Shown piece by piece: positions 1 through 8,057 of a stretch of DNA of 64,000 nucleotides. Location of the stretch: NCBI RefSeq assembly GCF_014873755.1, contig NZ_JADBEG010000001.1:4714501-4778500 (forward strand), in the 5' to 3' direction. The notes beneath the pieces were generated by a model. That model was not told where the DNA came from and made no database searches. It worked only from the letters and a program-made list of their open reading frames with translations. This stretch comes from Amycolatopsis lexingtonensis. Its GTDB lineage: Bacteria; Actinomycetota; Actinomycetes; Mycobacteriales; Pseudonocardiaceae. Made by a program: the position numbers and the translations under genes. How positions within the stretch are numbered: position 1 is the stretch's first letter; every line of letters starts with the position of its first letter.

Positions 1-861
1 GCTCGCCCCCGGCAGCCCGGCCGTCCGCGCGCCCGTCTCCGGGCAGGCACCGCCCCGACGTCCCGTGCAAGGGACTGTGCACGTGCACGACGCAAGTTGC
101 GTTCTGCACGGTTGTCGAGATCAACTTTATCGGTGCCAATCGATCGCTGCGGTCAGCTGGGCCAAAGAATCGTACCCCCGATGCCGGGCCGGTCAATTTT
201 GTCGTCCACTCGGGCGCTGACCTGCGAAAAGCGGATTCCCGGCCGAGAACCGCGCCTGCGTCGCTCCCAAAGGGGGAATTCCGGTTACCGGGCAGGCCTC
301 ACCCAGCCATCCGGCCGTCACCCGGTTAGCCCAAGCAGGGCAGCAGCATACCTCGGACGATCTACACTCAGTACCCCCAACGGGTGGGTCAAGTCTCAAG
401 ATGTGCCCGATCTTGTGGCGTTGCGAGCCATCGTCGCCCGACCTGGTGATTTCTTTCGAGAACCCGCGCCGACCAGTGGATCTTCGCCGCCACGCCACCC
501 GCGGTCGACCCTCTTCGGCGCTACGGAACCGTACTGCGACTACGCCGGGTGACGGCCAGTCACCCGCGTCCAGCCGGATTACTTCGTTCGCCGCAGCGTA
601 GGCCGAACGCGACAACGTCGCGTCACAATTTTTCTCATCATTACGGGTGATCTGCCCGTGATCTTGTCACCAAAAGCGTATTCGACACTTTCGACGAGAA
701 ACCGAATACCCCGCCTTCCGGGCCCCGGGACCGCCCGGCCGCCTTCGGACTCCGCCGGACGGCGTAGTTACGATGTTCGCCTCGCAGACCGCAAGGGCGG
801 CCGGCGCCCACCGCGGGCACCGGGTCCCGCCGCCACGCCAGGCTCTCTGCCGGAGGCACCC
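1..861. other. Long non-coding stretch before the first gene
   Basis: No reading frame here shows convincing protein features, and the short open frames overlap on both strands with low-complexity Arg/Pro/Ser translations. The stretch holds two adjacent palindromes at 77-102 (separate entry). From about 600 to 720 it is more AT-rich, which fits promoter DNA for the gene that starts at 862. Whatever lies left of base 1 is not visible, so part of this may be the regulatory region of a gene outside the window. Confidence 0.6.
77..102. promoter_or_regulatory. Two adjacent perfect palindromes, candidate operators
   Basis: GTGCACGTGCAC at 77-88 is a perfect 12-base palindrome. One base later ACGCAA-G-TTGCGT at 90-102 has perfect 6-base arms around one base. 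Two dyads this close in otherwise unremarkable DNA suggest protein binding sites. The cognate regulator and the regulated gene cannot be identified from the window. Confidence 0.35.
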
Positions 862-1299
862 ATGTACGACGTCGCGCGACCAGCGACGGGCAACGCCCTC
901 GAGGAGACCGGCCGGATGCCGGCCCTCTTCACCGGGGAGCGCCCGTCCGGCGCCCCGCAGCGGCGGCCCGCCGCCCCCACCGGCCCCGACTACGCCGGGA
1001 TCCAGGCCAGCCGCGAGTTCGTCGCGCTGCGCCGCCGGTTCCGCGGGTTCGTCTTCCCGATGAGCTTCGCCTTCTTCGCCTGGTACATGACCTACGTGCT
1101 GCTGGCCGCCTACGCGCACGACTTCATGAGCCGGAAGGTGTTCGGCCAGGTCAACGTCGGCATCGTGCTCGGCATCGGCCAGTTCGCCAGCACCGCGCTG
1201 GTCACCTGGCTCTACCTCCGCTACGCGCGCCGCCAGGTCGACCCGCGCGTGGCCGAGCTGCGCGCCCGCGCGGGCGCGCCGGAAGGGACCCGCCGGTGA
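862..1299 (+). CDS. DUF485 family membrane protein
   Basis: This 145-residue protein has a hydrophilic N-terminal part and two membrane segments at about residues 62-85 and 97-119, the usual DUF485 layout. DUF485 proteins (YjcH type) are encoded just before acetate/cation symporters of the ActP type, and that is the arrangement here: the stop codon overlaps the GTG of the symporter gene by four bases (GTGA). The ATG at 862 was chosen because GGAGG lies just upstream at 852-856; the open frame extends further upstream without another good ribosome site. Role is by family and context: a small partner of the transporter. Confidence 0.85.
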   Translation: MYDVARPATGNALEETGRMPALFTGERPSGAPQRRPAAPTGPDYAGIQASREFVALRRRFRGFVFPMSFAFFAWYMTYVLLAAYAHDFMSRKVFGQVNVGIVLGIGQFASTALVTWLYLRYARRQVDPRVAELRARAGAPEGTRR

Positions 1300-2888
1300 C
1301 CGCCCTCGCCGCGGGCGGGGTGCCCGCCAGCAACCCGATCGTCAACACGGCCGTGTTCGCCCTCTTCGTGGCCATCACGCTGTACGTCGTCTACCGGGCC
1401 AGCAGCCGGAACTCGTCGACGTCGGACTACTACGCCGCGGGCAGCGCCTTCACCGGCCGCCAGAACGGCATCGCCCTCTCCGGCGACTTCCTGTCGGCGG
1501 CGTCCTTCCTCGGGATCGCCGGCGCCATCGCGATCCACGGCTACGACGGCTTCCTCTACTCGATCGGCTTCCTGGTCGCCTGGCTGGTCGACCTGCTGCT
1601 GATCGCCGAGCTACTGCGCAACACCGGGCGCTTCACGATGGGCGACGTGCTCAGCTTCCGGATGAAGCAGCGCCCGGTCCGCGCGGCGGCGGCGACGTCG
1701 ACGCTCGTCATCTCCTTCTTCTACATGCTGGCGCAGATGGCGGGCGCCGGCGGCCTGGTGGCGCTGCTGCTGAACGTGCACTCCAAGCTCGGCCAGGCGC
1801 TGGTGATCGGCGTCGTCGGCCTGGTCATGGTGCTGTACGTGCTGGTCGGCGGGATGAAGGGCACCACGTGGGTGCAGATCATCAAGGCGACGATCCTGCT
1901 GCTGTGCGGCGCGCTGCTCACGGTGTTCCTGTTCGGCAAGTTCGGCTTCTCGTTCTCGAACCTGCTCTCCTCGGCGGCCGAAAACAGCCCGCTCGGCGAC
2001 AAGCTCCTCGAGCCGGGCGGCTCGTACGGCAAGAACGGCACCACCAAGCTGGACTTCGTGTCGCTGGCTTTGGCGCTGGTCCTCGGCGCGGCGGCGCTGC
2101 CGCACGTGCTGATGCGCTTCTACACGGTGCCGAACTCCCGCGAGGCGCGGCGGAGCGTCGTCTGGGCGACGGCGTGCATGTTCCTCTTCTACCTGTGCAC
2201 GCTGGTGATCGGCTTCGGCGCGGCCGCGCTGGTCGGCGCGGACGAGATCAAGGCCGCGCCCGGCGGCGAGAACTCGGCGGCCCCGCTGCTGGCCCTGCAC
2301 GTCGGCGGGACGCTGCTGCTGGGCATCATCGCCGCGGTCGCCTTCGCGACCATCCTCGCGGTCGTGGCCGGGCTGACGATCACCGCGTCGGCCTCCTTCG
2401 CCCACGACGTCTACGCGAACATCTTCAAGCGGGGCAAGGCGGAACCGGCCGACGAGGTCCGGGTGGCGCGGCTGACCGCGATCGTCGTCGGCGTGTTCGC
2501 GATCGTCGGCGGCGTGCTGGCGAACGGGCAGAACATCGCGTTCCTGGTGGCGCTGGCGTTCGCGGTGGCGGCGTCGGCGAACCTCTCGACGCTGCTCTAC
2601 TCCTTGTTCTGGAGGCGGTTCAACACGACCGGCACGCTGTGGGGCATCTACGGCGGCCTGATCGCGTGCCTGCTGCTGGTGCTCTTCTCGCCGGTCGTGT
2701 CGGGCTCGCCGGACTCGATCTTCAAGGGCATCGACTTCGCCTGGTTCCCGCTGAAGAACCCGGGCCTGGTCTCGATCCCGTTCTCGTTCCTGTGCGGGTT
2801 CGTCGGCACGCTGGTCGGCAAGCCGAAGGCGGACGAGGCCAAGCAGGCCGAGATGGAGGTCCGCTCCCTCACCGGGATCGGCAGCTGA
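1296..2888 (+). CDS. actP: Cation/acetate symporter, solute:sodium symporter family
   Basis: A 530-residue multi-spanning protein (about 13 hydrophobic segments) typical in length and order for the SSS family, ActP branch. Early features include the SDYYAAGS segment and the SGDFLSAASFLGIAG segment, which are characteristic of acetate permeases. It should import acetate or related short monocarboxylates with a cation across the inner membrane. It starts with GTG overlapping the stop of the DUF485 gene, so the two are translationally coupled. A strong hairpin at 2896-2932 follows. Substrate (acetate versus pyruvate, propionate or other acids) cannot be read from sequence. Confidence 0.88.
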   Translation: MTALAAGGVPASNPIVNTAVFALFVAITLYVVYRASSRNSSTSDYYAAGSAFTGRQNGIALSGDFLSAASFLGIAGAIAIHGYDGFLYSIGFLVAWLVDLLLIAELLRNTGRFTMGDVLSFRMKQRPVRAAAATSTLVISFFYMLAQMAGAGGLVALLLNVHSKLGQALVIGVVGLVMVLYVLVGGMKGTTWVQIIKATILLLCGALLTVFLFGKFGFSFSNLLSSAAENSPLGDKLLEPGGSYGKNGTTKLDFVSLALALVLGAAALPHVLMRFYTVPNSREARRSVVWATACMFLFYLCTLVIGFGAAALVGADEIKAAPGGENSAAPLLALHVGGTLLLGIIAAVAFATILAVVAGLTITASASFAHDVYANIFKRGKAEPADEVRVARLTAIVVGVFAIVGGVLANGQNIAFLVALAFAVAASANLSTLLYSLFWRRFNTTGTLWGIYGGLIACLLLVLFSPVVSGSPDSIFKGIDFAWFPLKNPGLVSIPFSFLCGFVGTLVGKPKADEAKQAEMEVRSLTGIGS

Positions 2889-2895
2889 ACCCCGC

Positions 2896-2932
2896 CTGGA
2901 CGGCCCGCGTCACGCGCGCAGGCCGTCCAGGA
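2896..2932. terminator. Hairpin between convergent actP-like and tetR genes
   Basis: CCTGGACGGCC at 2896-2906 pairs perfectly with GGCCGTCCAGG at 2922-2932 around a 15-base loop. It begins seven bases after the symporter stop and includes the tetR stop codon in its loop, so it can serve both converging transcripts. There is no U tract, as is usual in high-GC actinomycetes. Confidence 0.6.
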
Positions 2933-3476
2933 TCACGGCCAGCACCCGCTTGCCGTCCTCCGGGCTGCAGTTGCGCACGGCCATCCCCGCGCCGTGGCCC
3001 AGCCGGAGCACGTCGACGCCTTCGATGTCCGCGCGGATCAGCCCCGCGTCCCGGGCCGCGTCGACCAGCACGCCGGTCGCTTCACGTAGCCGCTTCTGGC
3101 AGTACTGGAACGTCTCCGAGCCGGAGTCGATCGACTCCTTGAGGAACGTGGCCAGCTTGTGCCGCTCGACGACCCAGGTGACCTGGGCGGTCAGCCACGC
3201 TTCCAGCGCCTCCCACGGCGGCAGCTCGTCGTGCAGCGCGAGCGCGCGATCGGCGAGCACCTCGATCTCGTCGCGGTAGACCGCTTCGAACAGCTTCTCG
3301 CGGGTCGGGAAGTGCCGGTAGAGCGTCCCGGCCCCGACCCCCGCCTTCTTCGCGATGTCGTCCAGCGGCACGTCGGGCCCGTGGCCGGCGAAGAGGTCCT
3401 TCGCCGTCGCGACGATGCGCTCGTAGTTGCGCCGTGCGTCCGCCCGCATCGGACGCGCCGTGTCCCCGCCCGGCAT
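2910..3476 (-). CDS. TetR/AcrR family transcriptional regulator
   Basis: A 188-residue protein with an N-terminal helix-turn-helix at about residues 37-57 (LDDIAKKAGVGAGTLYRHF), the TetR signature, and a helical ligand-binding C-terminal domain. The start at 3476 is supported by GAGGAGG a few bases upstream; a longer frame to 3545 would run into the operator region. It is divergent from a 14-TM exporter gene, and the space between holds three copies of a GGAGA-N3-TCTCC dyad. By analogy with TetR/efflux pairs it probably represses both genes until a toxic compound binds it. Confidence 0.88.
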   Translation of the reverse strand: MPGGDTARPMRADARRNYERIVATAKDLFAGHGPDVPLDDIAKKAGVGAGTLYRHFPTREKLFEAVYRDEIEVLADRALALHDELPPWEALEAWLTAQVTWVVERHKLATFLKESIDSGSETFQYCQKRLREATGVLVDAARDAGLIRADIEGVDVLRLGHGAGMAVRNCSPEDGKRVLAVILDGLRA

Positions 3477-3498
3477 CCCGGCCTCCTCACCACGTAAC

Positions 3499-3583
3499 CG
3501 GAGAGATTCTCCGAATTCCCTTGCGCATCCGGAGACGCTCTCCATATTATCGCGTCATGTCCAAGTGGAGAAGCTCTCCACTT
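3499..3583. promoter_or_regulatory. Three GGAGA-N3-TCTCC operators
   Basis: Three dyads share the core GGAGA-N3-TCTCC. The first is CGGAGA-GAT-TCTCCG at 3499-3513, the second GGAGA-CGC-TCTCC at 3531-3543, and the third, with 9-base arms, AAGTGGAGA-AGC-TCTCCACTT at 3563-3583. Their centres are 31 and 36 bases apart. They fill the gap between the divergent tetR and MFS genes, so they are most simply the binding sites of that TetR protein. Confidence 0.75.
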
Positions 3584-3612
3584 ACCTCCGCGCTCCTTTG
3601 GGGGAGTATCCC

Positions 3613-5046
3613 TTGTCGCAGCAAACGCTCCACCCCGCGCCCGTCACGGCCGCTCCACGCCGTAGCGGGCTCATCCTGGCGATCATCCTGACCTGCCAGC
3701 TCATGCTCATCCTCGACGCGACCGTGATGAACGTCGCACTGCCGCGCATCCAGGCCGACCTGGGGTTCTCCCCCACCGGCCTGTCCTGGGTGATGACCGC
3801 CTACAGCCTCGTCTTCGGCGGCCTGCTGCTGCTCGGCGGCCGCGCGGGCGACCTGTTCGGCCGGCGCCGGATGTTCGTCGCGGGCACCGCCCTGTTCACC
3901 CTCGCCTCGCTGGCCGGCGGCCTGGCCGACTCGGCCGCGCTGCTCATCGCCGCCCGCGTCCTCCAGGGCGTCGGCGCCGCGATGGCGGGCCCGAGCACCC
4001 TGGCACTGGTCACCACGACGTTCACCGAGGCCAAGGCCCGCGTCCGGGCGCTCGCGCTGTTCTCCGCGATGTCCAGCGGCGGCTTCGCGATCGGCCTGAT
4101 CGTCGGCGGTCTGCTCACCGAATGGATCTCGTGGCGCGCCGCGCTGTTCATCAACGTCCCGTTCGGCCTCGCGATCGTGCTCCTCGCCCCGCGGTTCGTC
4201 CCCGAGCCGCCGCGGCGGCGGGCCCACCTGGACCTGCCCGGCGCGATCACCGGCACCTTCGGCGTCGGCGCGCTCGTGTTCGCCTTCACGCACGCGGCGT
4301 CCGACGGCTGGGCGAACCCGGTGACCCTCGGGTCGCTCGCCGGCGGCCTGGCGCTGCTGGCGGCGTTCGTCGCGATCGAAGCCCGGACCGCGTTGCCGCT
4401 GGTCCCGCTGCGCCTGTTCGCCGACCGCAACCGCAGCGCGGCCTACGTCAGCTTCTTCCTCGGTCCGATGGCGATGATGTCGATGTTCTTCTTCCTCACC
4501 CAGTTCATGCAGGACATCCGGCACTACGCCGCGCTGGCCACCGGGTTCGCGTTCCTGCCCATGGCGGCGCTGATCTTCACCATGAGCCGGCTCGTGCCGC
4601 GGCTGCTCCCCCGCTACGGGCCGAAGCCGCTGGCGCTCACCGGCACGCTGCTGATGGTCGCGGGGGTCGGCTGGCTCGCCACGCTCACCACGAGCAGCGC
4701 GTACTTCCCGGCGCTGCTGGGTCCGCTGCTGCTCATGGGGCTCGGCGGCGGGCTGGCGTTCGCGCCGCTCAACGTGATCGTGATGGCCACGGTGCCCAGC
4801 GAGGACGCGGGCGCCGCGGGCGGCGTGCTGCAGACGATGCAGCAGGTCGGCAGCACGCTGGGACTGGCCGTGCTGATCACGGTGTTCGGCTCGGTGACCC
4901 GCGCGGCGGGGACGACCGGGGCCCAGCTCACGGTCGACGGGATGACCGCCGCGTTCGGGACGGCGGCGGTGTTCGCGGCCTGCTCGTTCCTGGTGGCGCT
5001 GACGTTCCGCCGCCAGGCCGCGGTTACAGCTTCTGCCCGGCCTTGA
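3613..5046 (+). CDS. MFS drug exporter, DHA2 (14-TM) type
   Basis: A membrane protein of about 477 residues of the major facilitator superfamily. The first segment ends in LDATVMNVALPRIQADL, typical of the DHA2 drug:proton antiporters, followed by a motif-A-like GGRAGDLFGRRR loop; hydrophobic segments fit 14 spans. It should export drugs or toxic metabolites with proton exchange. I place the start at TTG 3613 because a GGGGGAG ribosome site lies at 3600-3606 and the start then falls after the third operator; upstream in-frame codons would put the operators inside the gene. Its end overlaps the convergent DUF3817 gene by 23 bases. Confidence 0.85.
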   Translation: MSQQTLHPAPVTAAPRRSGLILAIILTCQLMLILDATVMNVALPRIQADLGFSPTGLSWVMTAYSLVFGGLLLLGGRAGDLFGRRRMFVAGTALFTLASLAGGLADSAALLIAARVLQGVGAAMAGPSTLALVTTTFTEAKARVRALALFSAMSSGGFAIGLIVGGLLTEWISWRAALFINVPFGLAIVLLAPRFVPEPPRRRAHLDLPGAITGTFGVGALVFAFTHAASDGWANPVTLGSLAGGLALLAAFVAIEARTALPLVPLRLFADRNRSAAYVSFFLGPMAMMSMFFFLTQFMQDIRHYAALATGFAFLPMAALIFTMSRLVPRLLPRYGPKPLALTGTLLMVAGVGWLATLTTSSAYFPALLGPLLLMGLGGGLAFAPLNVIVMATVPSEDAGAAGGVLQTMQQVGSTLGLAVLITVFGSVTRAAGTTGAQLTVDGMTAAFGTAAVFAACSFLVALTFRRQAAVTASARP

Positions 5047-5365
5047 CCTTGTGCGTCACCCGGCGCTCGACGAGGAACGAGACGAACGGGACGCAGCCGG
5101 CCAGCAGCACGAGCACGGTGCCCTTGATCGACCAGCGGGCCTTGATCGCCAGGTCGATGGTCAGCACCAGGTAGATCATGTAGAGGACGCCGTGGATCGG
5201 CGAGTACACCGCGGACGGCGTCGGGTTGTCGAAGCCGTAGCGCAGCACCATCACGAAGCACAGGCCGAGCAGCCCGACGCCGGTGACGTAGGCGGCGGTC
5301 CGGAACCGGACCAGGGGTCCGGCGAGCGGCACCGCGGTCCGGGCGCCTTCGGTGCTGGTGGTCAT
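5024..5365 (-). CDS. DUF3817 family integral membrane protein
   Basis: A 113-residue protein with about three membrane segments and the SPIHGVLYMIYLVLTIDLA region typical of DUF3817. Function is unknown. It is the second gene of a pair, starting 10 bases after the stop of the 132-residue membrane protein upstream, so the two are probably one transcript; mycobacteria carry a similar adjacent pair. Its 3' end overlaps the end of the convergent exporter gene by 23 bases. Confidence 0.8.
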   Translation of the reverse strand: MTTSTEGARTAVPLAGPLVRFRTAAYVTGVGLLGLCFVMVLRYGFDNPTPSAVYSPIHGVLYMIYLVLTIDLAIKARWSIKGTVLVLLAGCVPFVSFLVERRVTHKVKAGQKL

Positions 5366-5375
5366 CGGGTCGTCC

Positions 5376-5774
5376 TCACTCTGCGGCCTGCTGGTCGCGG
5401 GCGTTCAGCTCGCGCAGGTAACGGTTGTACGCGGCCAGCTCCTCGTCTTCGTCCGTGCGCTGTGCGTCGGGACGGGGACGGGGAGCGGGCACCTCGGCGA
5501 CGGGCTTTTCGCCGGGCTTCTCGTCCGCGGTGCCGTCGGCTTCGGCCTTCAGGCGGAGCTTGCGGATCCGCCAGAACATGAAGGCCGGGAAGAGCCCGAA
5601 CAGCGGCCACTGCAGGACGTAGCCGAGGTTCTGGAAGGTGCCGTTCGCCGAGGTGAAGCGGTCCCACTGCCACCAGGCGAGCCCGCAGCAGACGAGCAGG
5701 CTCACCAGGCACGTCGCGGCGATCGCGATCCGGCGACCCCAGGGGGAACCCGCCGGGGAGTGGGAAGCTGGCAC
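5376..5774 (-). CDS. Small membrane protein with charged cytoplasmic tail
   Basis: A 132-residue protein with one or two hydrophobic segments in the first half (about residues 15-35 and 50-65), then a Pro/Glu/Arg-rich tail ending in the conserved-looking AAYNRYLRELNARDQQ. This pattern resembles actinobacterial proteins encoded next to DUF3817 genes. The start is GTG at 5774; no strong ribosome site distinguishes it from later codons. No biochemical function can be assigned. Confidence 0.65.
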   Translation of the reverse strand: MPASHSPAGSPWGRRIAIAATCLVSLLVCCGLAWWQWDRFTSANGTFQNLGYVLQWPLFGLFPAFMFWRIRKLRLKAEADGTADEKPGEKPVAEVPAPRPRPDAQRTDEDEELAAYNRYLRELNARDQQAAE

Positions 5775-5850
5775 GCATCGACGCTAGCACCGACCTGCTG
5801 AGAGGTGACGGCCGACCGCGTGCCGGGTGGCGCCGCTCTCAGGGACGAAG

Positions 5851-5903
5851 TCCGTGAATGCCACATCGAGGGACTACTTGTCCGTGAATGTGGCATTCAC
5901 GGA
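5851..5903. repeat. Gene-end palindrome, family A copy 1
   Basis: TCCGTGAATGCCACAT at 5851-5866 is the exact reverse complement of 5888-5903, separated by 21 bases. The left arm and the following GAGGGACT match the palindrome at 44068-44126 with a single base difference. It ends four bases before the stop codon of the lytic transglycosylase gene, on the downstream side of that gene, so it may work as its terminator. The right half is more diverged from the 44-kb copy than the left. Confidence 0.7.
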
Positions 5904-5906
5904 TTT

Positions 5907-6803
5907 TCAGCCTTGCTTGCGGATCGACTGCGCGCCCTTCGCGTAGCCGTCGGCCAGGCCGAACACCTTCTGCGCGTACTCCGTCGAGTTGTTGTACGAC
6001 AGGATCCCCGCCCACCAGCCGCTCGGGCCGGCCATGTCGCGGCCGCCCGCGCACAGGTACCGGGCCGCCGCCAGGGCCGCGTCGTCGATCTGCTGGGGGT
6101 CGCCGAGGCCGTCGCCGTTGCCGTCCGAGGCCCACTTGCGCCAGGTGCTCGGGATGAACTGCATCGGGCCGACCGCGCGGTCGACGCCCGCGTCACCGTC
6201 GTAGCGGCCGCCGTCGGTGTCGCCGATGGCCTGGACACCGGCCGAGCCGTCGAGGGGGACGCCGATGATCGGCTTGGACGGGCGGCCGTCCGCGCCGAGG
6301 ACCGCGCCCGCGTACTGGCCGTGGTTCGACTCGATGCGGCCGATGCCGGCGAGCGTCGCCCACGAGATCTTGCATTTCGGCTGGTCCGCGCGCATCGCCA
6401 GCTCGGCGTTGCCGTAGGCCTGCAGCGCCCGCGCGGGGACGTTCGTGACCGCCGCGACCTGGCTCGCCCACTGCGACAGCGTCGCCGGACCGGTGCTGCG
6501 GACCTGCTGGGGAGACGTCTGCTGCTCGGCCCCGCCCGCCACGGCGCCCCCGGCCGGGGCGACCGACCCCGGGCGGACGTCGGCCGCCTTGACCTGCAAA
6601 GCGGGGATTTCGGTGGTGAGCGGGCTCGCCTCGGGCGTCGCGACGCGGGTGACGAGCCAGACCCCGCCGCCGGCCACGGCCAGCACGGCGAGGACCACGG
6701 TCAGCCGGGTGAGCACCGCGACGCTCGTGGAGCGCGGCGCCGGTGCCGGTGCGGCGGGGGCGGCTTCCTCGACGCTCGCGTCGATCGGGTCGTCCTCGTT
6801 CAT
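5907..6803 (-). CDS. Membrane-anchored lytic murein transglycosylase
   Basis: A 298-residue protein with an acidic N-terminal cytoplasmic stretch, one membrane segment at about residues 29-51, an Ala/Gly/Pro linker, and a C-terminal lytic transglycosylase domain. The catalytic glutamate lies in GRIESNHG (about residue 158); AVGPMQFIPSTW and the YNNSTEYAQKV segment are family hallmarks. It should cleave peptidoglycan glycan strands outside the membrane with formation of 1,6-anhydro ends. ATG at 6803 was chosen over GTG 6821 because AGGA sits at a suitable distance before it. Confidence 0.87.
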   Translation of the reverse strand: MNEDDPIDASVEEAAPAAPAPAPRSTSVAVLTRLTVVLAVLAVAGGGVWLVTRVATPEASPLTTEIPALQVKAADVRPGSVAPAGGAVAGGAEQQTSPQQVRSTGPATLSQWASQVAAVTNVPARALQAYGNAELAMRADQPKCKISWATLAGIGRIESNHGQYAGAVLGADGRPSKPIIGVPLDGSAGVQAIGDTDGGRYDGDAGVDRAVGPMQFIPSTWRKWASDGNGDGLGDPQQIDDAALAAARYLCAGGRDMAGPSGWWAGILSYNNSTEYAQKVFGLADGYAKGAQSIRKQG

Positions 6804-6945
6804 TCCGGTCCTGGTGCGCACGTAACTCCCGGTACTCCAGTGTGGTGTCGACGAAGTGTCAACGAGCCCGCGCAGGTTAGCGTTACGCGGGTCGTCCCGA
6901 TCGTCTCACCACACCGGATCACCCGGCCGAGTGAACAGCGTCTCG

Positions 6946-7428
6946 TCAGGCGGACTTCTGCTGCCGCGCGAGGCGCGCGACGCACCAGGCCGGGGCGCTG
7001 CCGCGGCGGAGGTGCTGCAGGACGGTCATCGGCCCGAGCCGGCGGCTCAGGTCGGACGGCGCGAGCCCGGCCGCCCGGTAGTCGAGGGCCCGCTGGTCGA
7101 GCGGGCTGAGGCCGGCGTCCCACCACTCTTCGGCCTCGGCGACGCCGCCGACCATCTGCCACCAGCCCGCGGCGGCGGTGAGGAGCTCTTCCGGCACGTC
7201 CGGCAGCCGGCTGCGCATCGCGGCGAGGTAGCCGGGGTCGGCCGACTCGACGGGGACGAACCGCGACTGCCCGGTCCGGGCTCGCTGGCCGGGGATGCCC
7301 GGGGCCTGCGGTGGCGCGTCGGCCAGCCACGCGTTCGCGATGCGGTCGACCTCCTGCTCTTCGGGGGTCTGCTCGCGCTCGGCGGCCCATTGCCGGATCA
7401 GCGCGTCCACTCCGGGATCTCCGGTCAT
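6946..7428 (-). CDS. Conserved actinobacterial protein of unknown function
   Basis: A soluble, 160-residue, acidic, mostly helical protein. I do not recognise a domain. Residues from about 80 onward (LLTAAAGWWQMVGGVAEAEEWW and beyond, then DLSRRLGPMTVLQHLRRG) look helical and carry several tryptophans. The ATG at 7428 has an AAGGAGG ribosome site seven bases upstream; the open frame continues to 7998 but without protein-like sequence. It stands alone between the transglycosylase gene and a terminator-bounded small membrane gene. Confidence 0.65.
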   Translation of the reverse strand: MTGDPGVDALIRQWAAEREQTPEEQEVDRIANAWLADAPPQAPGIPGQRARTGQSRFVPVESADPGYLAAMRSRLPDVPEELLTAAAGWWQMVGGVAEAEEWWDAGLSPLDQRALDYRAAGLAPSDLSRRLGPMTVLQHLRRGSAPAWCVARLARQQKSA

Positions 7429-7787
7429 CCCTGCCTCCTTGTAGGTCCCCGACGGACAGGGCCTGACGCCTGTCCCACGCGGTGGTGCCGCACGCACCAA
7501 CCTGCACCTTGCTGAGTGGAAACTGCCTGCGTACCGGGGTTCTCCGGGGGGATGGCGAACCACCCGATCACGCAATGTGAGCACCGTAGGGCCGGGGTGG
7601 TCTCCTTCGCCAGACCCCGGCCCCCACGAATTCGCCGACCTGCGCGTTTTGAGCCGCAATCCACCCGGATGGTCGAGTGCTGGGGTCCGAATTCCGGGAT
7701 TGGTGACACTGGGTGATTTACCGTCCGCTAACACGCACGGTAGCCACCGGCGCCGCCGATGCGGTGCCGGTGCGCGGTTCGCGAAGA
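7429..7787. other. Intergenic stretch with two hairpins
   Basis: No gene is supported here. A 10-base GC stem (7589-7598 with 7614-7623, 15-base loop) lies in the middle, and a stronger hairpin at 7745-7772 sits just past the stop of the small gene at 7788. The part near 7428 must hold the promoter of the 160-residue protein gene. I looked for a known riboswitch and found none that I could align. Confidence 0.5.
7745..7772 (-). terminator. Terminator hairpin of the 55-residue membrane protein gene
   Basis: CACCGGCGCCGC pairs with GCGGTGCCGGTG (one G/T position) around the four-base loop CGAT. It starts 16 bases beyond the stop codon at 7788. Stem length and GC content fit an intrinsic terminator without U tract. 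Confidence 0.6.
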
Positions 7788-7955
7788 TCAGGAGAAGAGC
7801 GTCCGGAAGAACGTGACGATCGCTTCGGCGCCGTCCTTGAGCCAGCCGAGCACCCGGTGGACGAAGTCGGCGGACTGCGTGGGCTGGGTGATCAGGAAGA
7901 ACAGCACGATCGCGACGACTCCGACGATCAGGACCTTCTTCATCCCACCCGACAT
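7788..7955 (-). CDS. Small single-pass membrane protein
   Basis: A 55-residue protein beginning MSGGMKKVLIVG, with one hydrophobic segment at about residues 7-22 followed by an amphipathic tail (VHRVLGWLKDGAEAIVTFFRTLF). The ATG at 7955 has GGAGG upstream at a good distance, and a hairpin follows the stop codon, which together make a real gene likely despite its size. Function is unknown; the tail could lie along the membrane surface. Confidence 0.65.
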   Translation of the reverse strand: MSGGMKKVLIVGVVAIVLFFLITQPTQSADFVHRVLGWLKDGAEAIVTFFRTLFS

Positions 7956-8057
7956 GCGCTTCCTCCCGGCTCGCCGTCCCCGTCCCGGGAGTGGCCACCC
8001 CACTACTCTAGGGAAGGCGTGCCCGGAAGACACGCCGGTCAACCGCGAGGAGCGCCG

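Noticed and set aside
193..615. 140-codon minus-strand frame and overlapping plus-strand frames in the first 600 bases
   Set aside because: Composition is Arg/Pro/Ser-rich without domain or good ribosome site, and frames compete on both strands.
1868..3142. 424-codon plus-strand frame within the symporter gene
   Set aside because: Shadow of the symporter in another frame; Arg/Gly-rich and without hydrophobic or domain pattern.
7429..7787. Possible c-di-AMP (ydaO-type) riboswitch near cell-wall genes
   Set aside because: Hairpins are present, but I could not find the conserved GGGTGAATC-type elements or the overall fold, and the gene downstream is not of a typical ydaO class.
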